64,000 nt of DNA from DASZVN01 sp035547055 (GCA_035547055.1 DASZVN010000052.1:29191-93190); one strand, 5' to 3'. Shown: positions 1 to 9,374, numbered from the stretch's first letter. Numbers and translations: made by a program. The notes: generated from the sequence alone by a model not told the origin.

Positions 1-1
1 C

Positions 2-589
2 ATCAGCGGCAGCATGCCGCCGAGCGGCGGCCGGGTGATGTTCTACGGCGCGGATGTGACCCGGCGGCCGGCCCATCTGCGCCGCCGCGACGGGCTCTGC
101 CGCACCTTCCAGAAGGTGCGCCTGTTCGACACCCTGACCGTCCAGCAGAACATTGCCGTCGCTGCCATGCAGAGCGTGCCGGAGGGCACCGCCTGGCAGA
201 CTGCGGCCGAGCATGCGCTCGTGCGCATGCGGCTGACCGCGCTGGCGCGGCGGAAGCCTTCCGAACTGACGCTGGCCGACCGCAAGAAGGTCGAGATCGC
301 GCGGGCGATGGCGGGCTTCTGCCGGGTTCTGATGCTCGATGAAAGCCTGTCGGGCCTCACCCACGAGGAGGCCGACGAACTCGTCGGCGAGATCCGCGAG
401 CTCAACCGTCGCGAAGGGCTGACGATCGTCATCGTCGAGCACGTCATGTCGGTCATCGTGGCGCTGGCCCAGCGGCTGATCGTGCTGCAGCACGGCCGCC
501 TGATTGCCGATGGCACGCCCGCCGAAGTCGTGCGCAACCCGGTGGTGGTCGAAGCCTATCTCGGCACCAGGCGGCGGGTGACGGCATGA
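2..589 (+). CDS. livG: LIV-type ABC transporter ATP-binding protein LivG, 5' partial
   Basis: C-terminal part (about 195 residues) of a LivG-class ATPase of a branched-chain amino acid/HAAT-type importer. The reading frame is open from base 2, so the gene starts outside the window and Walker A is not visible. Seen are the Q-loop region (CRTFQKVRLFDTLTV), a degenerate signature (LADRKKVEIARA), Walker B (VLMLDESLSGL, Ser where Pro is usual) and the switch His in IVIVEHVMSV. The stop overlaps the livF start (ATGA). It energises the permeases that presumably lie upstream. The SBP of the same system follows livF. Confidence 0.9.
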   Translation: MSGSMPPSGGRVMFYGADVTRRPAHLRRRDGLCRTFQKVRLFDTLTVQQNIAVAAMQSVPEGTAWQTAAEHALVRMRLTALARRKPSELTLADRKKVEIARAMAGFCRVLMLDESLSGLTHEEADELVGEIRELNRREGLTIVIVEHVMSVIVALAQRLIVLQHGRLIADGTPAEVVRNPVVVEAYLGTRRRVTA

Positions 590-1293
590 GCCTTCTCGAC
601 GTCGAGCGGCTCCAGGTCGGCTACGGCGACTTCCTCGCCGTACACGACGTTTCGCTCACCGTCGAAGAGGGCGAGATCTTCGTCCTGCTGGGCGCGAACG
701 GTGCCGGCAAGACCACGCTGCTGCGCGCCATTTCGGGCCTGGTGCGGCCGCGCCGAGGTGCCATCGCCAGCGAGGGGGCCTCGCTGCTCGGCCTCCCCGC
801 CCACCGCATCGCCCGCGCCGGCATCGCGCATGTTCCGGAGGGGCGGCGGGTCTTCCCCAACCTCAGTGTCGAGGAGAACCTCGCCGTCAGCTTCATCGCC
901 GCGCGCAGCGGTCGCCCGCTCGCCGCGGTACGCGATGACGTCTGCACCCTGTTTCCACGGCTCGCCGAGCGGCGGCGCCAGCTTGCCGGCACGATGAGCG
1001 GCGGGGAGCAGCAGATGCTGGCAATCGGCCGCGCCATGATGAACTCGCCGCGGCTCCTGATGCTCGACGAGCCGTCGCTCGGCCTGTCGCCCTTGATGAC
1101 CGACCTCGTGTTCGAGCGCCTGGTCGCGATCCGCGCCGCCGGCACCGCGATCCTGCTGGTCGAGCAGAACGCCTCCAGCCTCGAATGTGCGAGCCGCGGG
1201 CTGATCCTGGCCAACGGGCGGGTGGTCTTGAGCGGCGACCGCGACGCGCTGACGGATTCGGAGTTCGTGCGCCGCGCCTATCTCGGCGCCTGA
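586..1293 (+). CDS. livF: LIV-type ABC transporter ATP-binding protein LivF
   Basis: Complete 235-aa LivF-class ATPase, the usual length. Walker A is GANGAGKTT near residue 37, the Q-loop region is HVPEGRRVFPNLSVEENL, the signature is MSGGEQQMLAIGRA and Walker B is LLMLDEPSLGL. The ATG overlaps the livG stop by four bases, so the two ATPases are translationally coupled. It acts on the cytoplasmic face as the partner of LivG in a heterodimer. The substrate cannot be read from the ATPase; adjacent CoA-transferases suggest an organic or aromatic acid rather than an amino acid (inference). Confidence 0.93.
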   Translation: MSLLDVERLQVGYGDFLAVHDVSLTVEEGEIFVLLGANGAGKTTLLRAISGLVRPRRGAIASEGASLLGLPAHRIARAGIAHVPEGRRVFPNLSVEENLAVSFIAARSGRPLAAVRDDVCTLFPRLAERRRQLAGTMSGGEQQMLAIGRAMMNSPRLLMLDEPSLGLSPLMTDLVFERLVAIRAAGTAILLVEQNASSLECASRGLILANGRVVLSGDRDALTDSEFVRRAYLGA

Positions 1294-1321
1294 CAACGAC
1301 AGACAGGAAGGAGAGGAAGCG

Positions 1322-2530
1322 ATGAGAAGGGAATGGAGCAGGTTTGCACGGCCGGCGCTCGCCGCCGCGCTTGCGCTCGGAACGGCCGGCGTGGCTCAAG
1401 CGGCGCCGCCGGACATCATCGTCGGCGCCCCCAACGCGCTGACCGGCGGCTTCGGCGAGGCCAGCCAGCACGTCGTCGAGGGCCTCGCCGTCGCGGTCGA
1501 CCAGATCAACAACGCCGGCGGCATCAAGTCGCTTGGCGGGGCAAGGATCAAGCTGATCCCGGCCGATACCAGCGACAAGCCGGACCAGGCCGCGAGCGTC
1601 ACCCGCCGCCTGATCACCCAGGATCATGCGGTGATCCTGGTCGGCGCCAACACCAGTGCGATGACGATGTCGGCGCAGATCGAGGCGGAGAAGGGGCGGG
1701 TGCCGATCGTCACTACCTCGTATGCCGACCCGATCGTCCAGCGCGGCTTGAAATACACCTTCAAGGTGCCGCCGCAGAACGCCGTCACCGGCGCCTTCAC
1801 CGTCCAATACGCCGCCAAGCTCTGGCACGACGCCACCGGGAAGACGGCCAAAACGATCGGCGTCTATCACGGCTCGGACGCTGCCAGCACCGCCTCCTCC
1901 AAAGGCACGCTGGCGGAGGCCAAGAAGGATGGCCTCACCGTGGTCTCGCAGCTCGCCTTCCAGGGCGGCCTGACCGATCCGACCGCGGTGCTCTCGACGG
2001 TGCTGCAGAGCCGGCCGGACCTCATCTTCTTCAGCTCGATCACGCCCGATACGATCCTCGTCACCAAGGCTTTGCGCGCGGTCGGAATCACCTCGCCGGT
2101 CGTGAGCGGCGGCGGCAGCGTCAGCTCCAACGGCACCGGCGCGGCGCTCGGCACTGCGGCGAGCGGCCTGATGGGCGTCGTCAGCTTCAACTGGGACCTG
2201 CCGCTCCCCGGCGTGAAGGAGGAGATGGCGGCCTATCACAAGCTCTATCCGTCGAAGCCGTTTCCGCCGGCCTCCGACACCGTCGGCCTCGGCTACGCCA
2301 TCGGCATGATCATCGACCAGGCGCTGGAAAAGGCGGCCACCACGGATCCGACCAAGATCCGCGACGTCCTCGAGAACACCGAGTTCCACGTGCCGCTGCC
2401 GGGCGGCAAGGTCGATTTCGACCAGACCGGGCTCAATATCTACGGGCAACCGATCATGGTCGAGTGGATCAAGGGCGAGCTCCGCACCATCTGGCCGAAG
2501 GAATACCAGACGGTGAAGCCGACGTTCTGA
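1322..2530 (+). CDS. ABC transporter substrate-binding protein, type I (LivK-like)
   Basis: 402-aa periplasmic binding protein of the Peripla_BP_6 family. A Sec signal peptide covers about residues 1-28 (basic MRREW start, hydrophobic Ala/Leu stretch, AQA-type cleavage). The mature protein begins with the family pattern of ligand-binding strands (IIVGAPNALTGGFGEAS) followed by INNAGGI. The start is supported by a strong Shine-Dalgarno (AGGAAGGAGAGGAAG). It lies 28 bp after livF, so it is the SBP of this transporter although encoded downstream of the ATPases. A GC-rich hairpin follows its stop codon. Confidence 0.92.
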   Translation: MRREWSRFARPALAAALALGTAGVAQAAPPDIIVGAPNALTGGFGEASQHVVEGLAVAVDQINNAGGIKSLGGARIKLIPADTSDKPDQAASVTRRLITQDHAVILVGANTSAMTMSAQIEAEKGRVPIVTTSYADPIVQRGLKYTFKVPPQNAVTGAFTVQYAAKLWHDATGKTAKTIGVYHGSDAASTASSKGTLAEAKKDGLTVVSQLAFQGGLTDPTAVLSTVLQSRPDLIFFSSITPDTILVTKALRAVGITSPVVSGGGSVSSNGTGAALGTAASGLMGVVSFNWDLPLPGVKEEMAAYHKLYPSKPFPPASDTVGLGYAIGMIIDQALEKAATTDPTKIRDVLENTEFHVPLPGGKVDFDQTGLNIYGQPIMVEWIKGELRTIWPKEYQTVKPTF

Positions 2531-2538
2531 CCCGATCA

Positions 2539-2566
2539 GGCGGCGGCGCCGTCGCGCGCCGCCGCC
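2539..2566 (+). other. Intercistronic hairpin after the SBP gene
   Basis: Perfect 11-bp GC stem: 2539-2549 (GGCGGCGGCGC) pairs with 2556-2566 (GCGCCGCCGCC) around the six-base loop CGTCGC. There is no U-run after it, so it does not look like a simple intrinsic terminator. Its place between an abundant SBP and downstream enzymes suits 3'-end stabilisation or partial attenuation; that role is inferred. Confidence 0.55.
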
Positions 2567-2592
2567 GACGCCACTCGCATCCCGGCAGCGAT

Positions 2593-3756
2593 ATGACCGA
2601 ACCGCCCGTTCGCCCGTTCCGCGGCATCCGCCTGATCGACCTGACCCTCGAGCTCGGCGCCTATGCCACCCGCCTGTTTGCCGATCTCGGCGCGGAGGTG
2701 ATCCGAGTCGAGCCGCCGGGCGGGCGGGCCGATCGCCGGGCCGGTCCGCCGCTCGACCCGGCGCGTCCCGAGGCGGGCGGCGCAGCCTTCGCCTTCCTTG
2801 CCGCCGGCAAGGCCAGCATCGTGCTCGACGACGCGAGCGAGGCTGGTCGCGCTGCCTTGCGCGACCTCGTGTCCACGGCGCAGGTGGTGGTTTACGATGC
2901 CGACGAGCGACGCAGCTGGATGGTGCCGCTCCTGACCGGCATCCCCGGCGACCGCGTCGTCACCGTGCTGTCCTGGTTCGGGCTGACCGGCCCTTACGCG
3001 GATTTCGCCGGCTGCGATCTCGTCGCCCAGGCCCTCGGCGGCATCGCCTATCTTTCCGGGACAGCCGAGGGGCCGCCGCTCCGGATTGGTGGCGGGCAGA
3101 GCGCAATCGTCGCCTCGATCTACGGCGCGGTCGGCACCGCGGCGGCGCTGGCCGACGTGGAGCGGCAGGGAGGCCGCCACCTTCTGGATGTCTCCGCGCA
3201 GGAGGCGATCGCCCATTCGCTGCAGAACGCGCCGCAGGTCTATGATCTCGAACATGCGGTCCCGCGCCGTGGCGTTGCGGCGGCGCCGCTGATGCAGGGC
3301 ATCGTCACATGCCGTGACGGCGCGGTCCTGATCGCCGGCCCGCCGTTCATGGCCGACCAGTGGAACAACCTGGTCCGTTGGATGGCGGACGAGGGCCATC
3401 CCGGCGGAACGCGGTTGCGCGATCCCGAATGGACGGCGCCGGACGCCCAGGCCGACCACGCGCTCCGCGCGGAATTCCGCGACATCATCGCGGATTTCCT
3501 CGGCCATCGCCCACGCGCTGCGGTGCTCGAGGAGGCAATGCGCCGCAAGATCCTGATCGCGCCGGTCAACGCCATGGCGGACCTGCCGCACGATCCGCAG
3601 CTTGTCCACCGCCGCTTCTTCCGCGGCGTGGCCCACCCGGCGCTCGGCCGCGATCTCGTCTTTCCGGGGGCGCCGTACCGGCTCTCCGAGCCGGTCTGGC
3701 AGACGGCGGCCGCGCCCGCGCTTGCGGATGTCGCGGCTGCGGCGGAGGAGGGGTGA
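2593..3756 (+). CDS. Class III CoA-transferase (CaiB/BaiF family)
   Basis: 387-aa family III CoA-transferase, expected to move CoA between acyl thioesters and free carboxylates in the cytoplasm. The N-terminus FRGIRLIDLTLELGAYATR and GAEVIRVEPPGG are the family opening. Asp199 in HLLDVSAQEA aligns with the catalytic Asp of formyl-CoA transferase. I chose ATG at 2593 because the conserved N-terminus begins there; the frame is open much further upstream without homology. It ends with an ATGA-type overlap with a second family III protein, so the pair may form a heteromeric enzyme or act in sequence. Substrate unknown. Confidence 0.9.
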   Translation: MTEPPVRPFRGIRLIDLTLELGAYATRLFADLGAEVIRVEPPGGRADRRAGPPLDPARPEAGGAAFAFLAAGKASIVLDDASEAGRAALRDLVSTAQVVVYDADERRSWMVPLLTGIPGDRVVTVLSWFGLTGPYADFAGCDLVAQALGGIAYLSGTAEGPPLRIGGGQSAIVASIYGAVGTAAALADVERQGGRHLLDVSAQEAIAHSLQNAPQVYDLEHAVPRRGVAAAPLMQGIVTCRDGAVLIAGPPFMADQWNNLVRWMADEGHPGGTRLRDPEWTAPDAQADHALRAEFRDIIADFLGHRPRAAVLEEAMRRKILIAPVNAMADLPHDPQLVHRRFFRGVAHPALGRDLVFPGAPYRLSEPVWQTAAAPALADVAAAAEEG

Positions 3757-4973
3757 TGGTTCCGAAGTTTCTGGAGGGCGTGCGGATCACCGACCTCACC
3801 TGGGCGGGTGCCGGGCCCTACTCGACCAAGGTATTCAGCGATCTTGGTGCCGAGGTGCTGAAGGTCGAGAGCCGGGTTCGGCCTGATCCGGTGCGGGGCG
3901 GGAAGCCCTACAAGGACGGCGTGCCGGGGCTCGACCGCTCGGGCTATTTCGCGTCGCGCAACAACGGCAAGAAGAGCGTCGCGGTCGACCTCAAGAGCCC
4001 AGGCGCGCGCGACCTCATCCTGGCACTCGCTGCGCAGTCGGACGTGATCAGCAACAACTTCGCGCCGGGCGCGATGGAGCGCCTCAAGCTCGGCTATGAG
4101 GAGTTGCGAGCGGTCAAGCCGGACATCGTCTATCTCGGGATGCCGATGTACGGCGAGGACGGCCCGCTCGCCGGGATGCTCGGCGTCGGCATGACCATTG
4201 CGGCCGTCGCCGGCATGATCGACCGGACCGGCTACCATGATGGGCCACCGCTGGGCCCGGGCACGCATTTCCCCGACCATGCGGTCAATCCCTACCACGC
4301 CGCCTTCGCCGTGCTGGCGGCGCTGCGCCACCGCCGCCTGACCGGCCGCGGCATGAAGATCGACCTCGCCCAGGTGGAATCGACGCTCAACTCGATGGGT
4401 GTTCCGTTCATGGAGTGGTCCGCGACCGGCGTCGAGCCGGCCCGAGAGGGCAACCGCTCGCGCAGCCACGCGCCGCACAACATCTTTCGCTGCCGCAGCG
4501 AGGACGCATGGTGCGCCGTTGCGGTGTTGGGCGACGAGGAGTGGCAGGCGCTGTGCCGCACGATGGGGCGCGACGACTTGGCAGGGCGCGGCGATCTGCG
4601 CCTTGCGGAGGGTCGGCTCGGTCATGTCGAGGAGGTGGAAGCGGCGGTTGCTGCCTGGATCGCCGGACGCACTCCGGAAGAGGCGATGGCGGAGCTGCAG
4701 GCGGCCGGCATCGCCGCGGGCGTCGTCTCCAGCGCGGCCAATCTGATGGATCACGACCCTCAGCTTCGTGCGCGTGGCTACTGGCAGGTGATCGACCATC
4801 CGGAGATGGGCGAGACCCGCTTCTCCTCGCCCCCTTATCTCGTCGACGGCGAGCGCGTGGAGCTCAAGCGCCCGCCACTCCTCGGCGAGCACACCGAGGA
4901 GGTGCTGGCGCGGGTCCTCGGCTATTCGCCGGACCGCATCGCCGCGCTCCGGGATGCCGCCTTGCTCCGCTGA
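3756..4973 (+). CDS. Class III CoA-transferase (CaiB/BaiF family)
   Basis: 405-aa CaiB/BaiF CoA-transferase. The opening LEGVRITDLTWAGAGPYSTK and AEVLKVESRVRPDPVR are typical, and Asp203 (GMKIDLAQVES) is in the catalytic Asp position. The pattern NNNGKKSVAVDLKSPGARDL region follows at about residue 67. Its ATG overlaps the stop of the preceding CoA-transferase. It is clearly different in sequence from that neighbour, so this is not a recent duplication. It is the last gene of the first operon; about 450 bp without a convincing gene follow. Confidence 0.9.
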   Translation: MVPKFLEGVRITDLTWAGAGPYSTKVFSDLGAEVLKVESRVRPDPVRGGKPYKDGVPGLDRSGYFASRNNGKKSVAVDLKSPGARDLILALAAQSDVISNNFAPGAMERLKLGYEELRAVKPDIVYLGMPMYGEDGPLAGMLGVGMTIAAVAGMIDRTGYHDGPPLGPGTHFPDHAVNPYHAAFAVLAALRHRRLTGRGMKIDLAQVESTLNSMGVPFMEWSATGVEPAREGNRSRSHAPHNIFRCRSEDAWCAVAVLGDEEWQALCRTMGRDDLAGRGDLRLAEGRLGHVEEVEAAVAAWIAGRTPEEAMAELQAAGIAAGVVSSAANLMDHDPQLRARGYWQVIDHPEMGETRFSSPPYLVDGERVELKRPPLLGEHTEEVLARVLGYSPDRIAALRDAALLR

Positions 4974-5427
4974 GCCGATCGCCTTCTGCTCGGTTGTGGC
5001 CGACAGCCGACTGGCACAGAGCCGACCTGCTCGGCCGAGCCGGCTCGGGCTGCATACGACGGCGGCGAAGTGATCGTGCTCCGATGCGGAGCGGCGGCGG
5101 CGCGCTCCTTCTGGCCGTCAATCCCGACGCCGGCCCCGGTCAGCACGGTTGCGATATCCGAGCAAGGCGACGGAAAAGCCCCCTATCCGGTACGGCGAAC
5201 GGCGACCACGTCCCAGCTCTCCTTGATCCGGGCCAGATCAGGCTCGTAAAGAAAGACCCGCTTCGGACTCCCGGCACTTGAACCTCAGCCGAGCATGGGG
5301 CGGCGCTCGGTTCATCCCGGCAATTCCGCCTTGCGTCCCTATCGATAGATGGCCGTTGGTCCTAAGTCGAATTAGATGACATAGAACAAGCTTGCTGCTA
5401 ATGTGTTTCTCATAAGGCAGAGAAATA
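4974..5427. other. Intergenic region with a possible promoter and a decayed reading frame
   Basis: No convincing intact gene. On the minus strand, about 5280 down to a stop at 5183-5185, a protein-like stretch reads VFLYEPDLARIKESWDVVAV; it resembles the WDVxGxRGTG region of acyl-CoA-dehydrogenase-type flavoproteins and may be a remnant (weak). Near 5290-5320 CCGAGC and GCTCGG form a hairpin. The last 90 bases are AT-rich; ATGACA at 5376-5381 and TAATGT at 5399-5404, 17 bp apart, are a possible promoter for the next gene. Confidence 0.35.
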
Positions 5428-6036
5428 ATGAAGAAGATTGATTTCTTTTTCGATTTTATTTCACCGTTCGGCTATCTGGCGAGTCTGCGCATTGACGGTC
5501 TTGCAAGAAAATACGACCGGGATTGCGAATGGACGTCGATTCTTCTCGGCGTCAGCGTCCTGAAGGTCATGGGCATGAAGCCGATGGCCCAGACGCCGCT
5601 CAAAGGGGACTACCTCAAGCACGACTTCCGCCGCTATGCCCGCCGCCATGGAATTCGGATCGGCCGCGAATTGGGAGCCGAGCCGTCCAACCCGCTTCCC
5701 GCGGGGCGGGCCTTCCACTGGGTGAAGCAGGCGTCTCCGGGTCTCGCCAAGCCATTCGCGGCTGCGGTTCTCGATGCCTATTGGCGCGGCGGTGCCGACA
5801 TCGGCAAGGTCGGAACCTTGGAGGAGATCGGCGAGAAGGTCGGCCTGGACCCAGCAGCGCTGCGGGACGCGGCGACGGGTGAGATCGGCAGGGACTTGCT
5901 GCGCCGGGCGGTGGATGGGTCGCTCGAGCGGGGCGTCTTCGGCTCGCCTTTCTTCATTGTCGACGGGCGCGAGCCATTCTTTGGCGTCGAGAAGATGGAG
6001 CTGATGGAGGAATGGTTGTCGAGCGGCGGCTGGTAG
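5428..6036 (+). CDS. 2-hydroxychromene-2-carboxylate isomerase / kappa-GST-like DsbA-fold protein
   Basis: 202-aa DsbA-fold oxidoreductase of the 2-hydroxychromene-2-carboxylate isomerase/kappa GST family. The opening FFFDFISPFGYLAS carries the active-site Ser of SPxxYLA. The C-terminal GVFGSPFFIVDGREPFFG is the cis-Pro/FG-SP(FW) signature, and the FFGVEKMELMEEWL ending is also typical. Family members use glutathione in naphthalene/aromatic degradation. It stands alone on the + strand, with an AT-rich upstream region and a convergent acyl-CoA synthetase 3 bp downstream. The actual substrate is not indicated. Confidence 0.88.
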   Translation: MKKIDFFFDFISPFGYLASLRIDGLARKYDRDCEWTSILLGVSVLKVMGMKPMAQTPLKGDYLKHDFRRYARRHGIRIGRELGAEPSNPLPAGRAFHWVKQASPGLAKPFAAAVLDAYWRGGADIGKVGTLEEIGEKVGLDPAALRDAATGEIGRDLLRRAVDGSLERGVFGSPFFIVDGREPFFGVEKMELMEEWLSSGGW

Positions 6037-6039
6037 GCG

Positions 6040-7920
6040 TCAACTGAGCCTGATGTCAAATCGCAGCCGGTATGACGCCACCTCGTCGCGCAGGGCGGCC
6101 AGGGTCGTCTCAGGCACCGCGGCTGCGACCTCCACGACAACGAGGTCCTGCAGCGCTTCCTCGATACAGCTTATCCTTGCCGGCACGTCGGGCATGAGCC
6201 GCGTGACCTCTTCGGCAATGATGCGCTCGGCCGCCATCCGCCGGAGCGCCGGGCGCAGGATCTTGCCGGTCGCCGTCGTCGGCAGAGCCGGGAGAACATA
6301 AAGCCGCTTGGGCACGGCCGCCGGCTCGGGAATGTCATCCCGAACGGCGGCCAGGATGGCGTCGAGTCCGGTCTCGACGCCCGGCTTCAAGACAACGAAG
6401 GCGACCGGCAGCTCGCCAGCATAGGGATCGGGCTGCCCCACCGCCGCGCATAATTGTACGGCGGGGTGCCGCATCAGCGCGTCCTCGATGCCGACGGGAT
6501 CGATGTTATGACCGCCGCGGATGATCACGTCCTTCGATCGACCGCGCAGGAGAAGCCGTCCATCCTTGTCATAGCTGCCGAGATCGCCGGTGATGAGCCA
6601 GCCGTCGGCAGTGAACAGCTCGGCATTGCGGCGTGCATCGGAATAGCCCGGCGTGATCTGCGGTCCTCGCGCGGCAACGACGCCCATCTCTACGGGCGTC
6701 TCGACCGAAGTGGCGCCGGACTCCCGTCTCGGGTCAAGCAGGCGGATGCGCGAATAGGGCAGTGGCCAGCCGACCGACTGGCGCGACCGCGGCGCCCCCA
6801 GCGGCTCCACCGTCAGGACGCCGCAGGTTTCGGTCATCCCGTAGACGCTGCGCAACGGAATGCCGAGGCGCGCTTCGGCGGCTTCGGCCAGATCCGCGGG
6901 GAGGGTCGAGCCGCCCGAGATGATGCCGCGGACATGGCGTGACGGGCGTGACGACGGCAAGTCCAGGATCGTCGTGAGAAAGGTCGGCCCGGCGTTCAGC
7001 AGCGTGATGCCGAAAGCGTCGACGATGCGCCAATAGTTCGCGACGAAGCCGCGGTCGCGCATCCCGAGCGGCGAGGGGATCACGATATGGGCGCCCGCCG
7101 CCACGCAGCCGCTGCCGTAGCAGATGGCACCGGCGACGTGAAACAGCGGAAAGCCGTTGATCAGGGCATCGCCGCTGTCCATGCCGAAATAGCAGCCCAT
7201 GAACCAGCTCGCATGCACCTCGTTGCCGTGCGTGTGGGCGACGAGCTTCGGCGCCCCTGTGCTGCCGCCCGTATGGAAATACGAGGCGATATCGTCGCGG
7301 TCGAGCGAGCGGGCGAACGCAAGCTCTGGGGCTGAGGCCGCGAGGGCATCGTCGAACGCAATCGTGCCGGTCTCAGGTGGGATGTCGCGGTCGCCGGCGA
7401 CGACGAGGACGTGTGTGAGTTCCGGCGCAAGGCGACGGATGTCGTCGAGCTTCTGCCAGATCGACAGCCCGGCGTCGGGGCCGAGGATCACCAGGATGCG
7501 TGCGCGGGCCGCCTGCAGGATCGCAGCGATCTGCTCGGCCGAAAGCATGTAGTTGATCGGGCAGGCGCGCCCGGCGCATTCGGCGCCCCACAGCGCGATC
7601 AGCGTCTCCGGCAGCGTCGGCAGCAGCAGGGCGACCGATTCGTCGGGCGCGAGGCCGAGACGGCGGAAGGTGTTGGCGGCCTGGTTGACCCGATCGAGCA
7701 GCGCGCGGTAGCTCAGCATGCGCGTTGCGCGGTCGCGGGCCGCCCCGCCGAGCATGGTGACGGCGGGCCGCTCGGCAAATCGCGCCGCGGCATGCACGAT
7801 CAGCCCATAGGTGCTCTGGACCGGAACCGCGATCTCGTAGTCGGCGCGCTCCAGCGTCTCGATGTCGGCAAGGCTGGTGAAAGTCGGCCGGAGGCCGCCA
7901 CGGCCATCGAGGAGCGTCAC
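6040..7920 (-). CDS. AMP-dependent acyl-CoA synthetase
   Basis: 626-aa ANL-superfamily ligase. It has the P-loop-like motif YFHTGGSTGAPKLVAHTHGN at about residues 215-235, the A5-type YGMTETCG, and the adenylation hinge GDLGSYDKDGRLLLRGRSKD followed by IIRGGHNIDP. A C-terminal PTTATGKILRPALR region contains the catalytic Lys. It should activate a carboxylic acid to its CoA ester. I set the start at GTG 7920, which overlaps the amidase stop (GTGA); the longer open frame upstream has no homology. The pair amidase-ligase suggests amide hydrolysis then activation of the released acid (inference). Confidence 0.9.
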   Translation of the reverse strand: MTLLDGRGGLRPTFTSLADIETLERADYEIAVPVQSTYGLIVHAAARFAERPAVTMLGGAARDRATRMLSYRALLDRVNQAANTFRRLGLAPDESVALLLPTLPETLIALWGAECAGRACPINYMLSAEQIAAILQAARARILVILGPDAGLSIWQKLDDIRRLAPELTHVLVVAGDRDIPPETGTIAFDDALAASAPELAFARSLDRDDIASYFHTGGSTGAPKLVAHTHGNEVHASWFMGCYFGMDSGDALINGFPLFHVAGAICYGSGCVAAGAHIVIPSPLGMRDRGFVANYWRIVDAFGITLLNAGPTFLTTILDLPSSRPSRHVRGIISGGSTLPADLAEAAEARLGIPLRSVYGMTETCGVLTVEPLGAPRSRQSVGWPLPYSRIRLLDPRRESGATSVETPVEMGVVAARGPQITPGYSDARRNAELFTADGWLITGDLGSYDKDGRLLLRGRSKDVIIRGGHNIDPVGIEDALMRHPAVQLCAAVGQPDPYAGELPVAFVVLKPGVETGLDAILAAVRDDIPEPAAVPKRLYVLPALPTTATGKILRPALRRMAAERIIAEEVTRLMPDVPARISCIEEALQDLVVVEVAAAVPETTLAALRDEVASYRLRFDIRLS

Positions 7921-9374
7921 TGCGGGGCCGCCTCCGCTCCCGCGGCGGCGTTGGAAGAGAGCGGGTCGGTCGGCGTCGGCATCGCGCAGGCCATCTCGAT
8001 GGCCTCGGCCGCGTCGAGCACGAGGTCCTCGCGAAAGCGCGGCCCGTGGATCTGGACCGAGACCGGCACGCCGTTCGCGAGCCCGACCGGCAGCGAGACG
8101 GCGGGAACGCCGAGCACGGGCGCGAGCAGCATCGGGGCGATGATTCGAAACATCTCGTCGGCCTCTGCCTCGCCGGCGACGTCGAAGCCGCATGGAAACG
8201 GCGGCGCGTTGGCCGATGGCCCGAGCACGATGGGGTACCGGTCGGTGAAGCGGGCCCAGCTTCGGGCACGGGCAGCACGCTCGGCAAGTGCCGCGCGGAA
8301 ACGGCCCGGGTCGAACTTGCGACGCCCCGTGGCGACGAGATGGTGGGCGCGCAGGGTGTCGGGATCGGCGAAGCGCTCAAAGACCGCGCTCAGGTGATCG
8401 CGCTGGTCGGCGGCGATGTCGAACCAGCTTTGGCTTGTCGCCGCGAAGTCCGGGAAGTTCACCTCTTCGACCGCGTATCCCGCCGCCTCCAGGGCGCGGC
8501 CGGCGCGCCGCACCCCGTCCGCAAAGGCGGCATCGACGCCGCGGCCGGTCGGGTCCGTGTACATCGCGACGCGGATCGGTCGGGCCGGCGGTGGGCCGGC
8601 CAGAGGCACCGGCATCCACCACGGATCGCGGCCGTCGGGCTCGCTCATGGCCTGCAGCATGAGGCGCACGTCGCGGACGCGGCGCGCCATCGGCCCGTGC
8701 GCCACCATGAACTGGCCGCCGAACGCTGCCTCCGCCGCCGCGCTTGGATTGAAGCCGGGTACCCGGCCGTGCGACGGCCGCAGCCCGACGACGCCGGAGC
8801 AGGCCGCGGGATACCGGATCGAGCCACCGCCGTCGGTCCCGTGCGCCAGGGGCCCGATGCCGACGGCGAGCGCCACGGCGCCGCCGCCGCTGGAGCCGCC
8901 GGGGGTCAGGGCCGGTGCCCAGGGATTGAGCGTCCGCCCGTAAAGGGCGTTCTGCGTGCACCAGCGCAGCGACATGCACGGCACATTGGTGCGCCCCATC
9001 AGCACCGCGCCGGCTTTGCGGAGGTTGCGCGCCGGCGCGCCGTCCTCCGTCGCGATGTTGTTGGCAAAGGCTTCGACGCCGATGTCGGTCGGCATTCCCT
9101 CGACATCCGATACCGACTTCGTCGTCAGCGGAAGGCCGTGAAGAATGCCGGTCGTCTCGCCGCGGGCGATCGCCTCGTCGGCTGCGGCGGCCGCCGCCGC
9201 CGCGCCGTCGCGATCGACCTTTACGACCGCGTTCACCTGCGGATTGACGGCGTCCATCCGGTCCAGGCAGGCGGCCAGCAACTCGCGGGCGCTGATCTCG
9301 CGTCGGGCGAGGGCGCGCGCGGCATCGACCGCGTCCCACCTCCAGGGCTCCGGCGGCAACTCGCTGACGGACAT
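7917..9374 (-). CDS. Amidase signature family protein
   Basis: 485-aa amidase of the GatA/amidase-signature family. It has the catalytic Lys in LPLTTKSVSDVEG, the cis-Ser in TPGGSSGGGAVA and the nucleophile Ser in GTDGGGSIRYPAA, so the Ser-cisSer-Lys triad is intact. It hydrolyses a carboxamide to acid and ammonia in the cytoplasm; the substrate is unknown. ATG 9374 (MSVSELP) is preferred because GGGGGAAG precedes it; an in-frame ATG at 9395 is possible. It is followed by an overlapping acyl-CoA synthetase and is divergent from a marR-like gene, which may control it. Confidence 0.9.
   Translation of the reverse strand: MSVSELPPEPWRWDAVDAARALARREISARELLAACLDRMDAVNPQVNAVVKVDRDGAAAAAAAADEAIARGETTGILHGLPLTTKSVSDVEGMPTDIGVEAFANNIATEDGAPARNLRKAGAVLMGRTNVPCMSLRWCTQNALYGRTLNPWAPALTPGGSSGGGAVALAVGIGPLAHGTDGGGSIRYPAACSGVVGLRPSHGRVPGFNPSAAAEAAFGGQFMVAHGPMARRVRDVRLMLQAMSEPDGRDPWWMPVPLAGPPPARPIRVAMYTDPTGRGVDAAFADGVRRAGRALEAAGYAVEEVNFPDFAATSQSWFDIAADQRDHLSAVFERFADPDTLRAHHLVATGRRKFDPGRFRAALAERAARARSWARFTDRYPIVLGPSANAPPFPCGFDVAGEAEADEMFRIIAPMLLAPVLGVPAVSLPVGLANGVPVSVQIHGPRFREDLVLDAAEAIEMACAMPTPTDPLSSNAAAGAEAAPQ

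Noticed and set aside
893..2449. Long minus-strand open frame of 518 codons opposite livF and the SBP gene
   Set aside because: Arg/Ala/His-rich translation with no domain; it is the antisense shadow of GC-rich genes whose products are clearly recognisable on the plus strand.
9177..9215. GCC/GCG-rich low-complexity tract in the amidase gene as a microsatellite
   Set aside because: It encodes a conserved Ala-rich helix (run of Ala codons) and shows mixed codons, so it is ordinary coding sequence.
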